Positions 12,601-22,205 of a stretch of DNA of 64,000 nucleotides are shown piece by piece. The position numbers and the translations under genes were made by a program. A model generated the notes under the pieces. That model had not been told where the DNA came from. It was given only the letters and a program-made list of their open reading frames with translations, and searched no databases. The stretch lies in NCBI GenBank assembly GCA_025331435.1, contig JAIWNI010000116.1:23872-87871 (forward strand), written 5' to 3'. This stretch comes from Choanephora cucurbitarum (taxonomy: Eukaryota; Mucoromycota; Mucoromycetes; Mucorales; Choanephoraceae). The stretch's first letter is position 1. Each line of letters begins with the position of its first letter.

Positions 12601-12889
12601 GATGATTGATTTCATGGAGGATAGCTTACAATTGATCTATCTGCATAGTACTATTCTACAAGACATTGTACAAGAATCACTTGCTCAGGATAATCAGACT
12701 TCAATACTAAATGATCCTGCTGCTTTAGTATCCAAATTGGGGTAAATTATGAACATATATATAGCTATACCCAACTATGGTTCTAAAATCATTGCAAATA
12801 GACTTAGCCAGAGTGATCTACCACTCTTATTAAACGTGTGTGGTACTTATGATAGCAAGATATGGGAATTACACGCATCCTCAACATAA
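9632..12889 (+). CDS. Folliculin-interacting protein (FNIP/Lst4 family)
   Basis: Eleven exons: 9632-9714, 9927-10212, 10261-10698, 10755-11078, 11125-11322, 11380-11429, 11481-11981, 12032-12319, 12373-12544, 12602-12741 and 12802-12889, giving about 855 residues. FNIP hallmarks are the N-terminal HLRVLFCQDVGDSNKTILYDS, then GEMIFGTAPLAYKGMNTKIHY with ISKLFTL-type continuation, FIFSHFALIENRLHQL in the longin/DENN core, FISTLLTGVLMHHLSWV, YDPLWAQL followed by DLYGFIGTPSRVTRTLVVG, and a C-terminal end SQSDLPLLLNVCGTYDSKIWEL. FNIP partners folliculin at lysosome/vacuole membranes and tunes Rag GTPase-TORC1 and AMPK signalling. Intron 1 is unusually long (212 nt). Exon 5 has a second in-frame donor at 11344 that would add NVMIVVSM-type residues, and intron 7 has a second in-frame acceptor at 12019. 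The gene converges on beta-tubulin. Confidence 0.92.
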
Positions 12890-13129
12890 TAAGGCCTATA
12901 ATTTCATCAATTGATGTCTATTTTTTATGGTCAAAGATAGTTTATTAATGATTAAAATTTCCAATGACATGTTAAAAAAAAGAGTTGTATATTAGATGAA
13001 ATTAGTATATGAGGGAAAAGCTAACTTTGATATCAAACTTGTTCATAAAAAAAAAGGAATCTAAAGGCAAGTTTTCCTTTCTTTCTTTTTTTTATGCTGG
13101 TTTATACGATAGAAAATAATAATAGTAGT

Positions 13130-14656
13130 TTACTCTTCATCTTCTTCGAGGATTTCATCTTCTTCGAGGTATTCTTCATCATCCATGAGTTCATCGTCAG
13201 CAGTAGCTTCTTGGTATTGTTGGTATTCGGAGACAAGATCGTTCATGTTGGATTCGGCTTCAGTGAATTCCATTTCATCCATACCTTCACCAGTGTACCA
13301 ATGCAAGAAAGCCTTTCTTCTGAACATGGCTGTGAATTGATCGTTGACACGCTTGAACAATTCTTGAATGGCAGTAGAGTTACCGATGAAAGTACCAGAC
13401 ATCTTAAGACCGACAGGAGGAATGTCACAGAGAGAGGTCTTGACACCGTTGGGGATCCATTCAACAAAGTAAGAAGAGTTCTTTTGTTGAACAGCCAACA
13501 TTTGGTTTTCGACTTCCTTGGTAGACAAACGACCACGGAAGATGGTAGCGACAGTCAAGTAACGACCGTGGCGAGGATCAGAGGCAGCCATCATGTTACG
13601 AGCATCGAACATTTGAGCAGTCAATTCGGGAACACTCAAGTTACGGTACTGTTGAGAACCGAAGGCGGTCAAGGGAGCAAAACCGACCATGAAGAAGTGA
13701 AGACGAGGGAAGGGAACCATGTTGACAAACAACTTACGCAAATCTGAGTTCAATTGACCAGGGAAACGCAAACTGGTAGAGACACCAGACATGACAGTAG
13801 AGACAAGTTCGTTCAATTGACCGTAACCAGGGTTGTTCAACTTGAGGGTACGGAAACAGATATCGTAAAGAGCTTCGTTATCGATACAGAAGGTAGCATC
13901 ACAGTTTTCGACCAGTTGGTGGACAGACAAGACGGCGTTGTAAGGTTCAACAACGGTATCAGAGACCTTGGGAGAAGGAACAACAGAGTAAGTACACAAC
14001 ATACGATCAGGGTATTCTTCACGAATCTTGGAGAGCAAGAGAGAACCGAGACCAGAACCAGTACCACCACCGAGAGAGTGACAGAGTTGGAAACCTTGAA
14101 GACAGTCAGTGTGCTCAGCTTCCTTACGGACAACATCCAAGACTTGTTCGACAAGTTCAGCACCTTCAGTATAGTAACCTCTGGCCCAAGAGTTACCAGC
14201 ACCAGATTGGCCAAAGATAAAGTTGTCAGGACGGAAAAGCTTACCGTAAGAGCTAGAACGAACAACATCCATGGTACCAGGTTCTAAATCGACCAAGACG
14301 GAACGAGGCACGTATTGACCTTGAGAACCTTCGTTGTAGAAGACGTTGATACGTTCGAGTTGGAGATCGTTGTCACCAGCGTAAGTACCGTTGCTATCGA
14401 GACCGTGTTCTTGGGAGATGGTTTCCCAAAACTTTTGACCGATTTGGTTACCACATTGACCTAGACTCGATATACTCTATCAGTAAACACAGCTCTCCTT
14501 TTCTTGTTCTCTTTTCTCTCCTAGTTTCTCTTTCCCACCCCTCTCTCGCTTCTCTTTCTCCCTTTCATTTCCCCCCTTTTTGTTTTATGCTGTATCTCTC
14601 TCCTATTCCCTTTTTTTTTTTTACTTACCGACTTGAACGTGAATAATTTCTCTCAT
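13130..14656 (-). CDS. TUB2: Beta-tubulin
   Basis: Two exons on the minus strand (14656-14629, 14460-13130) separated by a 168-nt intron give 452 residues. The protein starts [17 protein letters not shown] and carries the tubulin GTP-binding signature GGGTGSG (140-146), [14 protein letters not shown], and an acidic tail [11 protein letters not shown] typical of beta isotypes. It forms microtubules with alpha-tubulin. The MREI tetrapeptide is the tubulin autoregulation signal in animals. Residue 198 is Ala (codon 13897-13895, GCT), residue 167 is Tyr (13990-13988) and residue 165 is Cys, where most fungi have Glu198, Phe167 and Ala165. These positions form the benzimidazole pocket. Coding bias is stronger than in neighbours (many GAA, ATC, ACC), as expected of a highly expressed gene. 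Confidence 0.98.
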
Positions 14657-15016
14657 TGTAAGCTATAGATTAAGAGATGTTTATGAGTTATCGAGAAAAA
14701 AAAAGCATAGTATACACTTTAATGGCTTACATTAGTTTAGGTGTATAAGAAAATAAGATGATATGAGGAAGGGGAATAAAGGAAGGTCTATTACTGTTTG
14801 TTATGAAAAATAAAAAAGAGTAAAGAGAAGAAAAAAAAGAGAGAGAAAAGAGCAAAAGACGTTGGAAAAAAAGAAAAATAGTCCTTTGAAATTAAAATCA
14901 CAAACACGAGCACCAATTCCTTTTTTTTAATTTATTTTGAACCAATCGTTCCTTTTTTGACAACGAAAAAAAAATTCTCGTGTAGCATGTTACCATGATA
15001 AATATAAATGTGTTGG
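14657..15016. promoter_or_regulatory. Beta-tubulin promoter and 5' leader region
   Basis: A 360-nt spacer between the beta-tubulin ATG and the stop codon of the upstream CENP-I-like gene, both on the minus strand. The tubulin-sense strand is pyrimidine-rich, with repeated TTTTTCTTTTTTTCC-type tracts near 14820-14920, as is common for highly expressed fungal genes. No sharp motif is claimed. Confidence 0.4.
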
Positions 15017-18000
15017 CTATGAAACAGCACTCTTTTTAAGCTGTATCAACGAGTTCATACAGGCGTAGAGAAGATCCGGTATGCCTTTCAGGCCTATTTC
15101 GGTAAGATGGTCTAACAATTCAACACGGTATTCCATGTAACCAATAGAAACGCCTCCTTCCTAATATATATATTAAGAGGGCGTTTAATACAATTCAGGT
15201 ACAAAAAAAAATTTAAACTTTTTTTTTCTTACCTGTTCTAACTCTTTAAGATAGTTGGCTGTGATAGGCTTATCATGGTGTAGATTTACTTTTTCATCTT
15301 CTTCTATTATCTATAGAATCATGGAGTTCAATATTATTTCCTAGGCCCTTTCCTTTCTTACCTCCATAAACCGTTTTGAAAGTGAAAGAAGTGCTCCTGA
15401 ATGTGTAATGGACAAAACTAATTTTGGATCTACCTGTTTATCTTGACATAACTCTAGAAACTGTTCAATGTTCTTTCTGTTGTAATGAAAGTTATGAGTA
15501 TGTGGGTGAGAATGATAAAAACCGTTGGCTTACTCTGTGAATGAAAATGCTTGAGCTTGTTCCTTTGATTTACAGAGACCGAGATTACGCCAGAGAGAGT
15601 TACAGATATCCATCATATAGGTATTGAAATGATCCAGATACTCTTGCGTATGCTTTGAACTCCAGTCTACAGACTTGTGGTCGTTTTCCTCAAATGCTAC
15701 TTTGTACTGATGAATGATGCCACACATTCGACTGACTGCCATGGCTGTTGTTGAAAAGAAATTTCGGTGAACAAAAGTAGCTGCAGGAATAATGATGTCT
15801 GGTATATCGTCCTGTCTCGAGATACTGGCTACCAATTCAAAGAAAGTAAGACCCGCATGCTGTAACAAGACATGGTCTTCTTCTGCCAACAAGCCTGCTA
15901 TACACAACTTATCCACATGTTCAACAAACCGTTGAATGGTTTGGAAATAGTCCACATTGAATGATAAATGACCAAAAAACGTGGTTCTGAATCGTATTAG
16001 TTACTCTTCTTTTTTTTTCTTATAATAAAATGGGCTTACAATCGATCAACGTCAGTCGTTGCTTCATTACGATGATGAACATGTTGTTTCCAATCTAAAG
16101 CTGCCCAATTCCTTAACCAGTCCGAGTAACTTAATATCAACCGTGCTTTCCATTTGACATCCGATGTGATATACAAACGACTCAATGGCTTTAAGACATG
16201 TTGATAGAGTGCTAGTAGAATGGTAAGACTTACATAGGATCAGATGACTCCCTTTTTTTTTTGCTTACCTCGAAAGGAAGTAGGCTTAAGATAAGTAATT
16301 AGTTCCAAAATCTCATCTACAAATTCATATCCATTCCAGGTTTTGAGATAACGAAACAAAAAGACTTCAACTGCAGGCAACTGAGTTTTAGTAAAGCGGG
16401 TAAACTTCAACAAGACTTGTAAGATTTTGGTCATTTCGGTCTTTTGTGGATCTTTCTTGTTGCCTGAAGCAATGAGGTCATATAGCATCTGTACAATATA
16501 GTAACTTAATCGTGTCACAGCAGTACCTTATAAGAAAAAAAAAACTTGATTTGTGAAGTGGAAAAAGAGAGAAGCATGGCTGAGATTTAACTTACCACTG
16601 GCTTCATAAAGTAACGAATACTGCAATGATCGATTCTCCAATACCATCGTCAGTTGTTCTGGTAAAGAGACTGTTTCCATATTGTTGATCACCTGTGAAA
16701 CATCAATAAGCCTTGAATCAGTGGAAGGATCTGCTTTGATTCTCGGCCCGTTCTGTCTTTTGGTGAGACGGACACGCTTTGCTGAAGGAATTCTGATTTC
16801 ATCCTTAAAGGAACCCAATTTGGGCTCTAAATCATGTTTCCAGAGTAATCTCAATTGAATCAAATTTTCTCTTACAGCAGGTAATGGATTCTAAAAAGAG
16901 GCATGTTGGATGATAAAAAAAAAAGAGAGAAAACAAGATAATTCACTTACTGCAAACACGAGCATATCAGCTAATCGAGTATTATGTGGTACAACAATGG
17001 TGGGATCAAATGTTTGATAATACATTAGGAGGGCTAATAAGCTTGCATTCTCCTTTTCTGAATCAATCATTTCTTTCCTGTTCCTTGCTGTATCAGTTAC
17101 ACTATCGAATGCTCCTTGGACTTAATCGACTTACAATCGAGTGACACGATAGGTGGTCACATGCTCTTTCTTTGTCAAGTAATAAAGGACGTGGCATAAA
17201 GCATGCCTAAGATAATGCATAAGGTAAAGCATACACATACACACACACACAAATTATTTTACCTGAGTTCTTCATATTTCAAATGACGGAAAAAGACATG
17301 GTATAGATTACTCAATCTTCGTTTGGTGTTGATCACATCAAATACAGTCACTGTCCATTTCAACATGAGATTCTGTGTTATCTCGCACTTAGTCCATCAT
17401 TCATGCTAGACTGAGAATACACTTACGATGATATCCAATCGTACCTCCTTTCGAGATACAGACCCGATAATACGTATCACATAATCATCTGCAATATCAT
17501 CTCTCGGTAACAACAGCTCAATCAGACTTTTACAGGAACTCAAGTCTAATTGTATTTAGTCCAATTGTTATTCCGTCATAGCAATAGGCTACTACTTACT
17601 TTGTCGGCCTGACATAATGAGTTCAAATAGAGTATTAAATTCAACCTGATCTAATCCAAATTTCTGAACGAATGGACGAATCGACAGTAACTTCTTTGTT
17701 CGTTTTGCTGATCGTTTTTTACTAACATCTAAGCCGATGAGTTCAGTTTACTGATTCCTTTTCTCTCTTAGTTGTCTTACCCATAGTACAGATTGATACG
17801 GTAGGCTTGATGATGTTGTCTACGTTGCGAGTGGTAGCATTTTCAAGAGTGATTTTTGGTGTCGCCTCTTTATCTTGTTGATTTTTATCTTTTTCGTGTT
17901 GCTCTTCGTCTTGTTGCTCTTCGTCTTGTTGCTCTTCGTCTTGTTGCTCTTCGTCTTGTTGCTCTTCGTCTTGCTGCTCTTCGTCTTGCTGTTCTTCGTC

Positions 18001-18339
18001 TTGCTGCTCTTCGTCTTGCTGTTCTTCGTCTTGCTGCTCTTCTTCCTGTTGTTCTATATCGTGTAATTGTTCGTCTTGTTGTCCTACTTCCTTTTGTTCA
18101 GCTTCTTGATCAGATATAGCTTCTTGAACAGGCAAGCTCTCTGATCGTAACTGGTCAACTTCTTGATCAGAAAGGATCTCTGGTCGTTGATCAATTTCCA
18201 TATGATCAGACTGAACATCGTTTTCTGACTCTTCTCTTATCGCCTCTTCGACATGGTTCTCCCTATCGTCTTCTTCATAATCGCTGTTATCTGAACTACT
18301 GGCTATGGCAGAATAGTGTTGTCTTGTGTTGCCTTCCAT
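15017..18339 (-). CDS. mis6: Centromere protein I / Mis6 homologue with acidic DEEQQ repeat N-terminus
   Basis: Thirteen exons on the minus strand: 18339-17781, 17728-17600, 17545-17427, 17372-17263, 17206-17135, 17077-16951, 16890-16596, 16526-16269, 16211-16040, 15986-15534, 15476-15362, 15310-15233 and 15160-15017, giving 876 residues. The first ~190 residues are acidic and low-complexity, with about nine DEEQQ units. The helical CENP-I region follows: KFGLDQVEFNTLFELIMSGR, LKWTVTVFDVI, HALCHVLYYLTKKEHVTTYR, SLPEQLTMVLENRSLQYSLL, and further helices to the end. CENP-I is a constitutive centromere network subunit (CENP-H/I/K) that anchors the kinetochore on centromeric chromatin. Assignment rests on the LYYLTKKEHVTTYRVTR block and overall architecture, with no database search. 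The p24 gene is divergent, 223 nt away. Confidence 0.82.
17900..18047 (-). repeat. 15-nt tandem repeat encoding DEEQQ units
   Basis: About nine copies of a 15-nt unit (plus-strand form GCTCTTCGTCTTGTT with TTGCTG and GTTCTT variants) lie inside exon 1 of the CENP-I-like gene and translate as DEEQQ on the minus strand. A flanking EEEQQ and EQQ look like older, diverged copies. Unit length is a multiple of three, so copy-number change keeps the frame. Likely polymorphic between strains. Confidence 0.95.
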
Positions 18340-18562
18340 GATATTTAAAAAAAAATTAAATGGATTGACAACCTATTTCAATGCAAAATTTTAAGTTCTT
18401 GGTCTGACACTGAAAACAGCCAGCTGCAGCAAATCATCCTTTTGAACGTAAAATACCATGGCAATGATATGATTGGCTAGACATACTTGACTCTCCGGTT
18501 TAGTTAATAAGTTCAATTTTATTTTATTTGTTTTCTCTCTTTCACTACTTCGAAAACGCGTG

Positions 18563-19492
18563 ATGTCTCTTATTCGTTTCTCGGCACTTGTCTTGTTAGT
18601 TGCCTATTTAGCTGGCACACAAGCTTTGTATTTCTATTTGGAAGGCACAGAAAGAAAATGTTTTATTGAAGATTTGCCAAAGGAAACCATGGTGATTGGT
18701 AAGGATGTGGTTCAAACTTTATTAATCATGTATTAATAGAATGATGTTAGGTGTTTATAAGGCCGAGCAATTGGATGCCAACACAAACCAATGGATTGAG
18801 AATGCTGATTCAAAAGTAGAGATCTCTGTTGAAGTAAGTGTTTCTCATGTCACATCCCACACAGATGAAACTGACACTTTTCTTTTTCAGGAACTTCCTG
18901 CCCATCACAAGATTGTAGACACAAAAGGTAAACCTTCAGGTCGTTTTACTTTCACCTCACTCGAATCAGGCGATCATGCCATCTGTATCTCTGTCAGTTC
19001 CAACTCTTGGTTTGATAGTCATAAAACAGTAAGAACAGGTCTATTGTGTGTATGTGTGTGCTTTTTTTTTAACTCATCAGTTTCTATTTTAACAGAAAGT
19101 TACACTTGATATGGATTTCGATGACCCAAGTGATCACCATGACCACCATGCTGAAGGTGTCTCAGGTAAATCAAGTTAGCAACTGTGTGTGTGTGTAGCA
19201 TGGTTTAACTTGTTTCAACAGATTTGGTAAAGCGAGTTCATGAATTGAATGAACGTGTTGAAGATATTCAAATTGAACAAAATGCTCAACGTGTAAGTTA
19301 GATTTTCTGTTAGCAGATAGATAGACTAACGATGTATCATAGGAACGTGAAAAGGAATTCCGTGATCAATCTGAATTGACTAACTCCCGTGTCGTTTGGT
19401 GGACTATTTCTCAAATTGTTGTTCTCGGTGTTGTTTGTGTCTGGCAAATGAACTATTTCAAGAACTTCTTTATGGCCAAGAAGCTTGTCTAA
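18563..19492 (+). CDS. p24-family cargo receptor, alpha subfamily (Erp1/TMED9-like)
   Basis: Six exons (18563-18698, 18751-18833, 18891-19028, 19096-19165, 19222-19292, 19343-19492) give 215 residues. The order is signal peptide ([16 protein letters not shown]), GOLD domain beginning [18 protein letters not shown] and including [17 protein letters not shown] with the two conserved Cys, coiled coil ([22 protein letters not shown]), one transmembrane helix ([20 protein letters not shown]), and a short cytosolic tail NFFMAKKLV. The tail has the FF motif for COPII and a dilysine KK for COPI. The [12 protein letters not shown] start and the AKKLV end are characteristic of the p24-alpha class, which cycles between ER and Golgi to sort GPI-anchored and other cargo. 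The gene converges on the NIS synthetase gene. Confidence 0.95.
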
Positions 19493-19711
19493 GTTAAGCT
19501 TCGAATAAAAAAAAAATAAAGAAAAAAAGGAGAAAAACAGCAAGGATATCCATTATATTTTTTTTATAGTTTTATTTGAATCAGTTCTATTCAATAGAGT
19601 GGAAAAAGAGAGAAAAGTTACAGTCATAATATAATAATAATAGGGTTTTTTTTTCTTTGTACAGATAAAAAGAATAAATTCTACAGATATAAAAGGGGAA
19701 TTAAATAGAGA

Positions 19712-21838
19712 TTAAGCTTGAGGGATTTGTTGAGGCTTGAAGTTGATCATATTAGGAACAGGGCGGTAGATATACTATAGAATAGGTAAGTAACGATGTT
19801 ACATGTTGGCAATTTCTAATCACTTACATCACGGTAGAGTTCATCAATCTTCATACGAACTAAACATTTACCGGGTACCTTAGCAGGTGCCATGAACATA
19901 GGCCACATAGGGTGTTCTCTAGGAATCATACGGGTCATATGTTGACGAACAAGCTCCCAACCAACACCGTTGTAATGAAGGTTCAAGACACGAATCAAAC
20001 GTTGGAATTGACAGTGGAATAAGGTATGGTACAACAACTTGACAACTTCATCTAATGAATGAGCCTCGACACAACTTTCAGGCAAGATATCCAATTCAGC
20101 ACCTGTGCTCTTCTTCAAGGTCTCGTTGTGCACCTTCACACCACCAAAGTCACGAATCACAAAGCCCTTCAATTGGCCTGTCTTACGATCGAATCGAGCC
20201 AAGGTGTTTTGACCATGAGCTTCAAAGGCAACACCGTTTTCAAGACAAGGGGGCAAGAAAGCTCTCAAGGCAAATTCAACATAACGGTCCAAGAATTCAA
20301 GACGCTTTTCTTCAGTATCTAATCCCCAGACATGAGTGACCATGGTTTCGTCTGTATCAGGGCGTTGGATCTTTTCGACAAGGACACCACAGGGGATAAA
20401 CAAATCATCCTTGTATTGAGGATCGTATTCTAAGGCTTCACGAATGACACTGCTACAGTGCTTGGCAATGTCGGTGTCTTCAATGTTATAAGTGATAGTA
20501 CCTAATTCACGCTCAATGGCCAAGACAGAAGCATCGTAGGTCAATTTGGGAACCACATTTTCAGAGAAACCAGGGCCAAAGTAGGTGGTGAAAGGAGTGA
20601 CAGTACGCAAGGCAGAAGAGATCTTGATACCCAAACAGAGCTTGACACTGTGACCAGGCAAGATATCGGGACGAGCAACGGAACGCAAAGAGGCCAAGGC
20701 TTCCACAGTGATACTGTAAGCTTCAGGGAAGATAAGGGCGTCACTGAACTTTTGTTCGACATTAGGCAATTGAAGTTCGTGGATAGCAATGTAAACATAA
20801 TCAGCATCGTATTTGCTACGCTCAGCCTTAACGTTTTGTTGACCTACACCAGCTTCAAAGAGAGCATCGACCAACTTGTTAGAGAGGTTTTCATAGTCAC
20901 CACGAAGGATAGCACTGGATCTGGGAACACCAACAAGACGCACCTTAGGGTGATCTAAATCATAAGATCCAGGGGAAAGTGTCTTCATTGGAGGGAAACT
21001 CTTACGAGCTTTATGCATCTAGATAAGAATGACGTGATCATGAGTTCATTTGGCTTCATTCATAAAAAAAAATCCAAAATTTTCTGTAGACAATGGGACT
21101 CTCTTTTTGTTTTCTGTCTTTTTTTTTTAAAAAAAATAACTTACAGGGTGAGTAGCATGGCCTTCGACAACAGCTTGTTCCCAAGCAATAGTAGAAGAGT
21201 TTAAACCGGGCAATTTCTTGGGATGGTCATAGGTATATTCTAATAGAAAATTGTCAATACATGTTGTAAGATTCGACTGATCAAAAAGTGACTTCCTTAC
21301 TTTGAAAGAGAATAGATGATCCAAGTTCTTGACCGATTTGTTCACGCAATTTAGCATTGACTTGACGATCGGCAGCAAAACGATCCCACATACTAACTGC
21401 GTCATAACCGTCCACTAAGCTAAATTCAGTAGCATCTGAGATCACAGTCTTGAGTACTTGATGAGCAGCATTTTCACCGTTTTGTGCTTGTGTGGTATCG
21501 ATCGAGTAAATATGGGGTTCCATATCGAGATTGTCTACCAAGTCAATACGAGGACAGAGAATACCGTTCCATTTGGCGCAGGTCTCGTTGATGATAGGCA
21601 AACCACGGAGAGGGACAACAGCCAAGATATCTTGAACACTCACTTTCTCGGGTACCTTGTCTTCTTCACAGACAGTAGGGCGTAGTAACAAACAGAGACC
21701 GACTAAATCCTGACGCTTGGATGGTACCAGATAGACGGGAACCAAAGATTCACTTGTCAAACAAGCAACTAGACGAGATGTAGTAGCGAAACTAGCGTAG
21801 TGCTCGTTTTTGTCAAATTGAGTAGATGCAACAGGCAT
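19712..21838 (-). CDS. rfs: NIS siderophore synthetase, probable rhizoferrin synthetase
   Basis: Four exons on the minus strand (21838-21301, 21239-21145, 21018-19828, 19774-19712) give 628 residues. The protein belongs to the IucA/IucC family of NRPS-independent siderophore synthetases: HATHPMHKARKSF (about 208-219) is the family's HP..HK.R element, KLCLGIKISSALRT (about 337-350) and FEAHGQNTLARFD (about 476-488) are the ATP/carboxylate-binding motifs, followed by FVIRDFGGVKVH. Such enzymes adenylate citrate and join it to an amine. In Mucorales the known family member makes rhizoferrin from two citrates and putrescine, so that product is inferred here. No signal peptide; cytosolic. The family is bacterial in origin, suggesting ancient transfer, although the gene has normal host introns and codon use. 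Three iron-GATA motifs lie 150-370 nt upstream. Confidence 0.9.
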
Positions 21839-21985
21839 GATAAAAGGGTTTTTTTCTGTTTAAAAAAAAGATAAAGAAGAAAAAACAGAAAATGACAAGA
21901 AAGTTGCAAGGCTTTAAAACAAAAAAAAAGAGCGAGACGGATCGGTACTTTAAATCGAGATGACACTATGAATGATTTCTTTTTT

Positions 21986-21994
21986 TTATCAGAT
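21986..21994 (-). promoter_or_regulatory. Iron-GATA motif ATCWGATAA upstream of rhizoferrin synthetase (proximal)
   Basis: The minus strand reads ATCTGATAA, an exact match to the ATCWGATAA site bound by fungal iron-responsive GATA repressors (Fep1, SreA, Urbs1 type). It lies about 150 nt upstream of the rfs ATG, on the same strand as the gene. The sequence match is seen directly; binding is inferred. Confidence 0.65.
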
Positions 21995-22146
21995 CTTTTA
22001 AATAAACCTTGTGTGACTTTGATTTAGTCTTCATTCTTTTATTTCTAGTCAACATAAGCTTGTATGTGTGTCCAGGATAGTTGATGATGTATCATAAATC
22101 AACTTAAATGAAGAACTAAACCTAAAAAAGAAACTGATTATCGTGC

Positions 22147-22155
22147 TTATCTGAT
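22147..22155 (-). promoter_or_regulatory. Iron-GATA motif ATCWGATAA upstream of rhizoferrin synthetase (middle)
   Basis: The minus strand reads ATCAGATAA, a second exact ATCWGATAA match, about 310 nt upstream of the rfs ATG. Together with the other two sites it forms a cluster of three within 220 nt. Confidence 0.65.
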
Positions 22156-22196
22156 TATGTTTCTTTTTTTTTTCTTGAAATGAACGTCAAAAGATA

Positions 22197-22205
22197 ATCT
22201 GATAA
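22197..22205 (+). promoter_or_regulatory. Iron-GATA motif ATCWGATAA upstream of rhizoferrin synthetase (distal)
   Basis: The plus strand reads ATCTGATAA, preceded by another GATA core (AAGATAATCTGATAATG). This third exact match is about 360 nt upstream of the rfs ATG, in the opposite orientation to the other two. Confidence 0.65.

Noticed and set aside
13094..14287. Plus-strand frames of 217 and 177 codons opposite beta-tubulin
   Set aside because: Shadows of a strongly codon-biased gene; the minus strand encodes an unmistakable tubulin in one frame.
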